A DNA stretch of 57,913 nt from Colimorpha_A sp045591885 (GTDB taxonomy: Bacteria > Bacillota > Clostridia > Oscillospirales > CAG-272), in assembly GCA_045591885.1 (NCBI GenBank), contig JAZNTT010000047.1:1-57913 (forward strand). Direction: 5' to 3'. This document shows positions 50,340 to 57,913 of the stretch, piece after piece; positions within the stretch are counted from its first letter, which is position 1; each line of letters opens with the position of its first letter. Under the pieces are notes generated by a model that had not been told where the DNA came from, ran no database searches, and saw only the letters and a program-made list of their open reading frames with translations. A program made the position numbers and the translations under genes.

Positions 50340-51119
50340 ATGTTTGCAGTATTTAAAAGAGACTTCGTGTCCTATTTTACAACCCCGATAGGCTACGTCT
50401 TCATGGCGATCTTCCTTGCGGTAAACGGCGGACTTTTCTCGCTCAGTACCCTTCAGGCAGGCGCCGAGGCGAGCATTTCGGGATACTTCTCAATGGTGAC
50501 CCTTATCATCGCAGTCGTCATTCCCGTGCTTACGATGAAGAGCTTTTCCGAGGAAAAGAAGCAGAAGACGGAGCAGCTTCTTATGACCTCCCCCGTCAGC
50601 ATCGGCAAGATCGTTATGGGAAAATTTCTCTCGGTATATACGATATTCTCTGGCACCTTCATTTTCGGAACGATATTCAATTTCTCGGTCTATCATGAAT
50701 TTGCCGATTCGCTCTATCTCTGGGTCGTTGAGGACGCAAAGAGAGAAGGAGCAATAACGAGATGGGACGTCTTTTCCCACTTTGCGCTTTCGATAATCGG
50801 CCCGACGATAGCTGTTCTTCTTATCGGCGCGGCGTTCGCGGCGATCGGAATATTCATTTCCGCACTTTCCGAAAACCAGCTCGTATCGCTTATCGGAACG
50901 ATCGCGATCCTGCTTTGCTTTATGTTTATCGCCTCGTTCAATTACCTTATTCCCTTCGCACCCGTGCGCGAGGTTCTTGAATGGCTCTCGGTATACAGCC
51001 GAAACGGAAACTTCATTTACGGCATATTTGATTTTGCCGCAATAGTCTATTATATCTCGATATGCTTCGTATTCCTTTTCCTGACGGTACGCGTATATGA
51101 GAAGCGCCGTTGGGCATAA
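50340..51119 (+). CDS. ABC-2 type transporter permease (GldF-like)
   Basis: 259 residues with six membrane helices. The N-terminal MFAVFKRDFVSYFTTPIGYVFMA and the cytoplasmic TMKSFSEEKKQKTEQLLMTSPVS loop are typical of GldF/CcmB-type ABC-2 permeases. It works with the upstream ATPase and the GldG-like protein 18 nt downstream. The exported substrate is unknown. Confidence 0.9.
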   Translation: MFAVFKRDFVSYFTTPIGYVFMAIFLAVNGGLFSLSTLQAGAEASISGYFSMVTLIIAVVIPVLTMKSFSEEKKQKTEQLLMTSPVSIGKIVMGKFLSVYTIFSGTFIFGTIFNFSVYHEFADSLYLWVVEDAKREGAITRWDVFSHFALSIIGPTIAVLLIGAAFAAIGIFISALSENQLVSLIGTIAILLCFMFIASFNYLIPFAPVREVLEWLSVYSRNGNFIYGIFDFAAIVYYISICFVFLFLTVRVYEKRRWA

Positions 51120-51137
51120 GAGAGGAGAGATGATACG

Positions 51138-52643
51138 ATGAATATGAATTACGATCCTATCAAGGACATTCAGAAAAAGCGCCGCTTTAAGTACGGCACC
51201 TTTGCAGTCGCCCTCACGGTGACTGTCATCGCTCTCGTTGTCGTTATCAACGCGATCTTCACCGCCCTTTGCGTAAGGAACGGCTGGTATATTGATATGA
51301 CCGAGCGCGATCTCTATACGCCCGATCCGAACGCCATGGAGCTGCTTGAGCAGTACAGAGGAAGCGAGGAGTTCAACGTCGAATTTATCTTCTGTATGCC
51401 GGAGGATAAGCTCGTAAAGCATGATCTCTGCAATATGGTAAATAACGTATTGAAGCGCTACGATGAGGAATACGATTTCATCAGCGTAAAATACGTTGAC
51501 ATCAATAAAAATCCTCAGCTTCTCGATAAGTATCTTAACAATACCGCCGCATCTCCGAGCAAAACGAGTGTTATCGTGACTAACGGCAGAAATTCGATAG
51601 TCTACTCGATCGACACCTTCTTCGTAAGCAGTGACGGAAACGCGGATACCTTTTACGCGATCAACGCCGATCAGAAGATAGTATCGGCGGTAATGCGTCT
51701 TTCGGGAGACAATCCGATCGCATATTTTGTCACGAACCACGGCGAGGCGGTAGAGGGTACAGCGCTTCGTGAGCTTTTTGTTGACGCAGGCTATAACGTA
51801 AAGAATATCGACCTGACAGCAGAGGAGCTTGATCCCTCGGCAAAGGTCGTGGTCATCAATAACCCCAAGACCGATTTCTGGGGTGCGGGTCAGGCGGTAA
51901 ACGAAATAAAGAAGCTTGACAATCTCCTCGACGGCTCGGCGGGACTTATGGTGTTCCTTGACGAAACGGCAAACGAGCTTCCTGTTCTTGAGGACTTCCT
52001 TGAGCATTGGGGAGTAAGATATGAACGCCAGAGCGTCCGCGATTATGAAAGCAGCGTTCCGGGCAGCGACGGAAAGATAATATACGCGAAGTATGTAACG
52101 GAGGGTACCGCCGCAGCTATCACAAAGTCGCTTCGGAATAGTTCAAGCCCTCAGAAGCCGGTCATCACTAACTGCCGTCCGATAACTCTGCTCTACGATG
52201 AAAAGTATTTCAGTAATAACGGCGCCTCGCGTATCGCATCGAGCGTTCTCGTTACGACAAGCAACGCCGAAGCGTATCCTCTTGAAGAGGGCGGCGAATC
52301 GAGCAAGGGTATTATGAATGTTCTTACCCTTACCGTTCAGAACAAAATGAAGGACAACGTTCAGCAGCAGTCCTTCCTGCTTGCGGGCGGAACAAATGCG
52401 TTCTCCGACAGCCAATATATAAACGGAAGCTCCTATGCAAATAAGGATATCCTTTACAACGCAATGAAGATATTTGCGAAGAAGAACGTACCTGTCGGAA
52501 TGACCGCAAAGGTGTTCAGCGACGATTCCCTTACGATAACCGCTGAGGAAGCAAACAGATGGACGGTTATATGTACGGTAGTATTCCCCGCAATCATTGC
52601 GGTGGTTGGTATCGTGGTATACGCAAGGAGACGCTACCTATGA
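51138..52643 (+). CDS. GldG-like ABC-associated protein
   Basis: 501 residues: an N-terminal membrane helix (about 20-42), a large extracytoplasmic region (45-470) of the GldG/ABC_transp_aux type (NVEFIFCMPEDKLVKHD, AYFVTNHGEAVEGTALRELF), and a C-terminal helix (about 475-497) followed by RRRYL. RBS GAGGAGA precedes the ATG. It overlaps the DUF4340 gene in an ATGA. It is presumed to shape or gate the ABC-2 exporter from outside. Confidence 0.85.
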   Translation: MNMNYDPIKDIQKKRRFKYGTFAVALTVTVIALVVVINAIFTALCVRNGWYIDMTERDLYTPDPNAMELLEQYRGSEEFNVEFIFCMPEDKLVKHDLCNMVNNVLKRYDEEYDFISVKYVDINKNPQLLDKYLNNTAASPSKTSVIVTNGRNSIVYSIDTFFVSSDGNADTFYAINADQKIVSAVMRLSGDNPIAYFVTNHGEAVEGTALRELFVDAGYNVKNIDLTAEELDPSAKVVVINNPKTDFWGAGQAVNEIKKLDNLLDGSAGLMVFLDETANELPVLEDFLEHWGVRYERQSVRDYESSVPGSDGKIIYAKYVTEGTAAAITKSLRNSSSPQKPVITNCRPITLLYDEKYFSNNGASRIASSVLVTTSNAEAYPLEEGGESSKGIMNVLTLTVQNKMKDNVQQQSFLLAGGTNAFSDSQYINGSSYANKDILYNAMKIFAKKNVPVGMTAKVFSDDSLTITAEEANRWTVICTVVFPAIIAVVGIVVYARRRYL

Positions 52644-54187
52644 TAAAAAGGCAAACTATCATCGCGGCAATATGCGCCGTCCTTGCAATTGCTCTCGGAA
52701 TCGTGTATTTCGTGACGGTGAAGCCGATGCTGATACCCGAGGAGGAAAAGGTAACGCCGATTGAGCTTATCGATCCCCTCGAGGTTCGCACCTATGATCA
52801 GGAAAGAGTATATCTCTTCCCGCCTCTTGAAAGAGCGAGAATAAAAAAGATAGAGGTTCATAATAAGAACGGCGGGTACACCTTCTATAAAGCGAAGAAC
52901 GATACCTTCTATATCGAGGGAATGACGCAGGCGCCCTATAACCTTATGGCACTTACCTACCTCATTACAACAACAGGCTCAGGAATTGCATCGGAAAGAT
53001 ACCTTATTGATGATAATACCGACCTTTCGGTATACGGCCTTGCCGCGTCCGATGACCCGGCATACTTCATTATAACCGATGATAATGACGTGTCGCACAG
53101 AGTCTGGGTGGGAAACAAAGCTCCGACGGGCGATGGTTATTACTGCCAGTATGATGAAAGAAAAGCGGTGTATCTTATAAAAACCGCGGGCTTCGATGTG
53201 CTTCTTTCCGACGTTTACGGAATCATGACTCCGACTCTCGGACTTCCAATACCGGAAAACGCATATTCGCAGGTATCCCTTATGGGAGCGATAAAGAACG
53301 GAGTTCCGCTCTTTGAGATCAAAACCCTGTCTCCCGAGGAAAACGGAAGCGATAAGACCGAGAAGCCGACGTATAGCTACGAGTTCACCTTTAAGGCACT
53401 TAAGGCGTTTAATCCGAACGTGTCGATGCGCGACTACGTATTGAGTCTCCTTTCGGGGCTTTCCGGAAAGCGTGTTGTTGCGCACGGGGACGAAATAACC
53501 GAGGAATCTCTTAAAACCAAATACGGTATTGATATAGGCAATCCTTATTACTGTATCTACTATAAGTATACGGAAGATGCGTATATCTTCCTTTCCTCGC
53601 CCGACAAGGACGGTAACTGCTATGCGTATTCGACGGTGTATAATACCGTAACGACGATATCGCTGTCATCAATGCCCGTCTACTATTTCGGCGTGCACGA
53701 TTTTGTCGAATCGAATATTGTAAACACTATTATTTCGAATGTCAGCAAGGTTGAGGTTAAGGGCTCGATACCCGACGAGGGAATCGAGGTTGATTCCGCT
53801 TACGGAATCGAGACCACGTTTATCGAGAACTCCGAGCAGACGGTGCAGTCGGTATGGAACATCAAGACCAATAAGCACTTCTCGGACGACGAGGTCAGAA
53901 ACTTCAAGCAGATATACGGAGATATGGTCCGCCTTTATATTGAGGGCGAGGTCAATGTCAGCAAGATAGAGGAGTCGGAGCATATCGCAACGGCAACCAT
54001 AACGCTTACCGACGGAACCGTAAAGAGATACGATTTCTATGCGTATAACAACACACGTTGCTATTTTACGGTAAACGGTGCTCTTCATGAAAACTATTCC
54101 TTCTACGTTAACAGGGATAATGTTGAAAAGCTGATCCGCGATACCTATCGCTTCGATCTCGGCTACACGATCGACCCGAACGTATGA
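52640..54187 (+). CDS. DUF4340 domain-containing protein
   Basis: 515 residues with one N-terminal membrane helix (about 5-25) and a long exported domain of repeated beta-rich modules typical of DUF4340, which regularly follows GldG-like genes. The ATG at 52640 overlaps the upstream stop and has AAGGAG 9 nt before it; the earlier in-frame start lies inside the GldG-like gene. Function unknown; it probably belongs to the same exporter complex. Confidence 0.85.
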   Translation: MIKRQTIIAAICAVLAIALGIVYFVTVKPMLIPEEEKVTPIELIDPLEVRTYDQERVYLFPPLERARIKKIEVHNKNGGYTFYKAKNDTFYIEGMTQAPYNLMALTYLITTTGSGIASERYLIDDNTDLSVYGLAASDDPAYFIITDDNDVSHRVWVGNKAPTGDGYYCQYDERKAVYLIKTAGFDVLLSDVYGIMTPTLGLPIPENAYSQVSLMGAIKNGVPLFEIKTLSPEENGSDKTEKPTYSYEFTFKALKAFNPNVSMRDYVLSLLSGLSGKRVVAHGDEITEESLKTKYGIDIGNPYYCIYYKYTEDAYIFLSSPDKDGNCYAYSTVYNTVTTISLSSMPVYYFGVHDFVESNIVNTIISNVSKVEVKGSIPDEGIEVDSAYGIETTFIENSEQTVQSVWNIKTNKHFSDDEVRNFKQIYGDMVRLYIEGEVNVSKIEESEHIATATITLTDGTVKRYDFYAYNNTRCYFTVNGALHENYSFYVNRDNVEKLIRDTYRFDLGYTIDPNV

Positions 54188-54199
54188 TTTTTCAAGAAT

Positions 54200-54229
54200 A
54201 AGGGCTACCGCTTAAGCGATAGCCCTTAT
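54200..54229 (+). terminator. hairpin after the DUF4340 gene
   Basis: AAGGGCTA-CCGCTTAAGCGA-TAGCCCTT with further pairing inside the loop. It lacks a T-tract, so read-through into the lipoprotein gene is possible. Confidence 0.5.
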
Positions 54230-54245
54230 AATGAAAGGCAAGAAA

Positions 54246-55229
54246 ATGAAAAAGATAATTTCTGTGCTTATGGCAGTTGTCATGCTGTCAACGATCCTCA
54301 TGTCCTGCGGAGATAAGGTAGCAAGGCTTCCGAAGGCGGAAAACGGCAAAACGGTGTTTACCCTCGGGGGCAAGAAGATAAATTACGATTATGTAAGATA
54401 CGTCTACCTTAACACAAAGGCGGATATGGAATACGGAGAGGACGAGGGCTATTGGGAGAATAATCCCGATGCTCTTAACGAGCTGAAGCGGGCTACTCTT
54501 GATACAATAGCTCATAACCGCGCGATCGAAATGCTCGCAGAGCGTTATAAAATAACTCTGACAGACGAGGAGAAAAACTCAGTAGGCGATCTTCTGAGCG
54601 ACCTTAAGAAGGACAAGAATGGCTGGGAGGAAGCAAAAAAAGAAAGCTTCCTTACCGATCATGCCTTTGCGTATCTCCAGCGCTTTTCGGTGCTTTGGGG
54701 CAAAATATACGACCATGTAACAGCTCCCGAAAGCGGAATAATCAAGAGTGATGACGAAACCGTATTTGAGGATATCCCCGTCAATTTCAGAAACATAAGA
54801 TATGTGTATATCGAGTACGACGAAACGAATAAGGCGCAAAAGAAGGCTCTTGCCGAGCAGGTGCTTGAAAAGGCAAACGGCGGCGAATCCTTTATTCAGC
54901 TTATAAAGGATTACGGCGAGGACACGACGATGGCTAATTTCATAGACATCGGTTACTATTATACCGTCGGCTCGATAGATCCGACCGTGGAGGCAGCGGC
55001 GGAAAAGCTTGATTTCGGTGAGATAAGCCCGATAATCGACGTAAAGACGGGCTTCTTTATCGTTCAGCGTTACGTGATCGACCTTGAATATGCCGATAAA
55101 AACATCGCAATATTCGTCGATTACTATCTCGGCAGAAAATTCAACGAAATGGTTGCGGAGATCGAGAAAAGCATGGAAATTGAGCTTTCCGATTTCTGGA
55201 ACAATTTAAGGCTTGACGATATATACTAA
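54246..55229 (+). CDS. foldase-like lipoprotein (SurA/PrsA/parvulin-related)
   Basis: 327 residues with lipobox LMSC (C21). A helical chaperone-type region (about 55-165) is followed by a parvulin-like section (about 180-275; NIRYVYIEYDE, KANGGESFIQLIKDYGED, AEKLDFGEISPIIDVKTGFFIVQRY) and a helical C-terminus. It probably assists folding of exported proteins on the outer membrane face. Peptidyl-prolyl isomerase activity is uncertain. The ATG at 54246 has AAAGG 8 nt upstream; the ATG at 54231 has none and lies at the hairpin edge. Confidence 0.75.
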   Translation: MKKIISVLMAVVMLSTILMSCGDKVARLPKAENGKTVFTLGGKKINYDYVRYVYLNTKADMEYGEDEGYWENNPDALNELKRATLDTIAHNRAIEMLAERYKITLTDEEKNSVGDLLSDLKKDKNGWEEAKKESFLTDHAFAYLQRFSVLWGKIYDHVTAPESGIIKSDDETVFEDIPVNFRNIRYVYIEYDETNKAQKKALAEQVLEKANGGESFIQLIKDYGEDTTMANFIDIGYYYTVGSIDPTVEAAAEKLDFGEISPIIDVKTGFFIVQRYVIDLEYADKNIAIFVDYYLGRKFNEMVAEIEKSMEIELSDFWNNLRLDDIY

Positions 55230-55251
55230 AATGACATCGGAGGAGAAAATA

Positions 55252-56790
55252 ATGCTCCAAGTGATATACTCGGCAGGGCTTACGGGCGTTGACGGCTTTC
55301 CCGTCACGGTCGAATGTAACTGTGCAAACCGCCTTTCCAAATTCGAGGTGGTCGGACTGCCCGACGCGGCGGTAAAGGAAGCAAGGGAGAGAATAAAGGC
55401 GGCGGTCGAAAACAGCGGCTTTGAATTTCCCGAGGCTGAAATTACCGTAAATATGGCACCCGCCGATAAGAAAAAGCAGGGCTCGGCTTATGACCTTGCA
55501 ATGCTTATCGGAATACTTGCCTCCTGCGGCGCACTCTCGCTCCCAAAGGACATAGCCGATACTTGCTTTATAGGAGAGCTGTCGCTTTCGGGGGAGGTAA
55601 GAGGCGTTAAGGGCGTACTGTGTATGTGCCTTGCCGCGCGGAACGCGGGCAAGAAAAAGGTGTTTGTCCCTTACGAAAACGCAGGCGAAGCATCAGTCAC
55701 TGACGGAATCGAGGTCTACGGCGTAAAAAATGTCCGCGAGCTTATTCTCCACCTTAAAAATGAAGCACCGATCATGCCGACAGTGTTTGATATGAAGCTC
55801 TTTGAAGAGGGAAGCACCAATTTCGGCTTCGATTTTTCCGACGTAAAGGGACAGGAAAAGGCAAAAAGAGCGCTTGAAATTGCCGCCGCAGGCGGTCATA
55901 ACGTGCTGCTCATCGGCCCTCCCGGTACGGGAAAAAGTATGCTGGCGAAGAGAATACCGAGTATTCTCCCGCCGCTCCACTTTGAGGAAGCAATAGAAAC
56001 AACGAAGCTCCATTCCGTCGCGGGAATACTCCCCGAGGGTGTCTCGCTTCTCACAAGCAGACCGTTCCGCTCACCTCATCATACGCTTTCCCCGATCGCA
56101 CTTGCGGGCGGAGGAACTATTCCAATGCCGGGAGAAATATCTCTTTCGCATAACGGTGTTCTCTTTCTCGATGAGCTTCCCGAATACTCGAAGCAGTCTG
56201 CGGAGGTTCTCCGTCAGCCCCTTGAGGACCATAAAATAACGATAACGAGAGCATCGGGAAGAGTAACCTTCCCCTGCTCGTTTATGCTCGTCTGTGCGAT
56301 GAATCCGTGCAGATGCGGCTACTACGGACATCCGACGCGCCAGTGTACCTGCCGTAAAAAGGATATATCCGATTACTTACAGAAAATAAGCGGCCCGCTC
56401 CTTGACAGAATAGACATTCAGATAGAGGTTCCGTCCCTTTCCTACGACGAGCTTGCATCAAGCAAGGCGGAGGAAAGCTCTGAAACTATACGCGCACGCG
56501 TTGTTGAAGCACGCAGACGTGCAGTCAACCGCTTCCGCGCAAACGGAGAGACCACCTTTAGTAACGCGGGAATGGAATCGTCGCAGATAAGAAAATACTG
56601 TCAGCTTTCCGACACCGCGTCGAATCTGCTCAAAAATGCATTTGAAAAAATGGGACTTTCGGGTCGCGGATACGATAGGATCTTGCGCGTGTCGAGAACT
56701 ATTGCCGACCTTGACGGAAGCGAAAACATAGAAGCAAAGCATATAGCAGAGGCAATTCAGCTTCGCTCGCTCGACAGAAAGTATTGGTGA
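55252..56790 (+). CDS. YifB/ComM-family Mg-chelatase-like AAA+ ATPase
   Basis: 512 residues. An N-terminal Lon-protease-like S5 fold (about 1-170, without the protease dyad) is followed by a Mg-chelatase-type AAA+ domain with Walker A GPPGTGKS (222-229), Walker B GVLFLDELPEY, and a zinc-type Cys patch (CRCGYYGHPTRQCTC), then a C-terminal ComM helical domain. The family helps branch migration in natural transformation in some bacteria. The ATG at 55252 follows GGAGGAG; an in-frame start at 55213 has no ribosome site. The next gene overlaps or touches the stop. Confidence 0.94.
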   Translation: MLQVIYSAGLTGVDGFPVTVECNCANRLSKFEVVGLPDAAVKEARERIKAAVENSGFEFPEAEITVNMAPADKKKQGSAYDLAMLIGILASCGALSLPKDIADTCFIGELSLSGEVRGVKGVLCMCLAARNAGKKKVFVPYENAGEASVTDGIEVYGVKNVRELILHLKNEAPIMPTVFDMKLFEEGSTNFGFDFSDVKGQEKAKRALEIAAAGGHNVLLIGPPGTGKSMLAKRIPSILPPLHFEEAIETTKLHSVAGILPEGVSLLTSRPFRSPHHTLSPIALAGGGTIPMPGEISLSHNGVLFLDELPEYSKQSAEVLRQPLEDHKITITRASGRVTFPCSFMLVCAMNPCRCGYYGHPTRQCTCRKKDISDYLQKISGPLLDRIDIQIEVPSLSYDELASSKAEESSETIRARVVEARRRAVNRFRANGETTFSNAGMESSQIRKYCQLSDTASNLLKNAFEKMGLSGRGYDRILRVSRTIADLDGSENIEAKHIAEAIQLRSLDRKYW

Positions 56791-56795
56791 GCGAA

Positions 56796-57913
56796 ATGCT
56801 GAAAAAGAATACGTATTACACCGTCACCGTCACCGATATGAACGACCTCGGCTACGGGGTCGCAAGGGTAGAGGGGATAGTCACGTTTGTTGACGGCGGA
56901 GTGACGGGCGACGAGCTGGAAATTAAAATTATAAAGGCGGCAAAGGATTACGCCGTATCAAGAATTGAAAAGATATTGACCCCCTCACCCCACCGCGTGT
57001 CTCCCGATTGCACGGTTTTTCCGCGTTGCGGCGGATGCTCCTTCCGACATATCAGCCGTGAATACGAGCTTGAGCTGAAGAGAAGCATCGTGGTATCGGC
57101 TTTCCGTAAAAACGGCATCGATGCCAAGGTCGGAAAGGTGCTGACCGACGAAAGAGTCAGCGGTTATCGCAATAAGGCGCAGTATCCGATAGACGAAAAC
57201 GGAAATATCGGCTATTTCGCGCGCCATTCTCACACCGTCATTCCCTGCGAAAAATGCGAACTCACCGCTCCCGAGCTGTCCGAGATCGCATCGTTCGTAT
57301 CGGACTATATAAGGAGCAAAAAATGGTCGGTCAAGCATATATATCTGCGAATTGCCGAGAAAACAGGGCAGATAATGACCTGCCTCGTCACGCCGAACGA
57401 ATCGCTTGACGGCGAAAAGGAGTTTGCGGAAGTGTTGACAACACGCTTCCCAAACGTAGTCAGTGTACTTCTAAATATACACCCCGAAGAAACGAACGTC
57501 ATACTCGGCAAAAAGATAAAGGTGCTGTACGGTGCCGACAGGATAGAGGATATCCTATGCGATTGCCGATTCGGCATATCGTCGCTGTCGTTCTATCAGG
57601 TCAACCGCTCCTGCGCCGAGCTTCTGTATAACGAGGCAATAAAGCGCGCAGGCGATGCAAAGAAGGCCGCAGACCTGTATTGCGGCGCGGGAACTATCGG
57701 AATTTCCTTTGCGAAATCCCGCCCCGACGCATCAGTCCTCGGTATCGAAATAATCCCGCAGGCGGTCGAAAACGCGAAGGCGAACGCCGAACTCAACGGC
57801 ATAGAAAACGCAGAATTTATCTGCGCCGACGCGATGACCTTCGAGATAGACGATTTCGACTGTGTGTTCATCGACCCGCCGCGTAAGGGTATGTCGGCTG
57901 AGCTGACCGATAA
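56796..57913 (+). CDS. RlmD/TrmA-family 23S rRNA (uracil-5-)-methyltransferase, C-terminus cut by window edge
   Basis: 372 complete codons before the right edge. N-terminal TRAM domain (about 1-60), then Cys residues C72, C78, C81 and C151 placed as in the RlmD 4Fe-4S site. The SAM-binding LYCGAGTIGISF and the catalytic-loop DPPRKG are visible; the catalytic Cys motif is beyond the window. It methylates uracil C5 in rRNA or tRNA. A GTG at 56787 overlapping the comM stop is an alternative start; the ATG at 56796 is conservative. Probably co-transcribed with the ComM-family gene. Confidence 0.9.
   Translation, partial: MLKKNTYYTVTVTDMNDLGYGVARVEGIVTFVDGGVTGDELEIKIIKAAKDYAVSRIEKILTPSPHRVSPDCTVFPRCGGCSFRHISREYELELKRSIVVSAFRKNGIDAKVGKVLTDERVSGYRNKAQYPIDENGNIGYFARHSHTVIPCEKCELTAPELSEIASFVSDYIRSKKWSVKHIYLRIAEKTGQIMTCLVTPNESLDGEKEFAEVLTTRFPNVVSVLLNIHPEETNVILGKKIKVLYGADRIEDILCDCRFGISSLSFYQVNRSCAELLYNEAIKRAGDAKKAADLYCGAGTIGISFAKSRPDASVLGIEIIPQAVENAKANAELNGIENAEFICADAMTFEIDDFDCVFIDPPRKGMSAELTD

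Noticed and set aside
1..57913. CRISPR array, rRNA operon, prophage or insertion sequence
   Set aside because: No regular spaced repeats, no rRNA sequence and no transposase, integrase or phage structural gene was seen in any frame.

Overview
The window looks like a chromosomal segment of a spore-forming, anaerobic, carbohydrate-using member of the Clostridia (Bacillota), probably an uncultured gut-type lineage. Signs are SpoIIE and a SigG/SigF-type sigma fragment, strong AGGAGG-type ribosome binding sites, consensus sigma-A promoters with 17-bp spacers, Gram-positive LexA boxes, DtxR-type iron control of feoAB and several large sugar or peptide ABC systems. I could not search a database, so taxonomy rests on family content only.

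Layout. 1-4.7 kb: SOS-controlled dinB (cut by the left edge), a dtxR-gtrA pair, and a divergent iron-uptake operon feoA-feoB plus a small Cys-rich protein. 4.8-9.4 kb: housekeeping genes glyA, a DEDD exonuclease, an OPRT-like phosphoribosyltransferase, and yfbR-like plus murI on the other strand. 9.8-22.4 kb: one long operon behind a structured leader of about 300 nt. It encodes a solute-binding protein with two carbohydrate-binding-like domains, a permease pair, an NHL/TPR/Yip1 membrane protein, a large DUF5696-type secreted protein and a second permease pair, with no ATPase. 22.4-23.2 kb: tRNA-Leu(CAG) among partial tRNA copies and hairpin repeats. 23.2-27.1 kb: a GPH sugar symporter with a GH2 glycosidase. 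27.4-37.0 kb: an Opp-type system whose OppC, OppD and OppF homologues all carry large insertions, ending in a DUF3899-type membrane protein.

37.1-43.8 kb: an E2-acyltransferase-like protein lacking the catalytic His, spoIIE, a truncated sporulation sigma factor, and metY-metA for methionine synthesis through O-acetylhomoserine. 43.8-49.1 kb (minus strand): a tightly overlapping operon of divergent RnfC-like and RnfD-like proteins with an MFS transporter and a GH2 enzyme. 49.3-56.8 kb: a Gld-type ABC exporter set (ATPase, permease, GldG-like, DUF4340), a foldase-like lipoprotein and a ComM-family ATPase. The right edge cuts an RlmD/TrmA-family RNA methyltransferase.

The parts most worth follow-up are the DUF5696/NHL-Yip1 sugar ABC operon with its leader, the RnfC/RnfD-only pair in a glycosidase operon, the Opp system with matching insertions, and the truncated sigma gene whose 5' end runs into the metY promoter. 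Regulatory sites that can be read directly include two LexA boxes at dinB, two identical dyads at feoA and feoB, and a spoIIE promoter with a 21-bp spacer.
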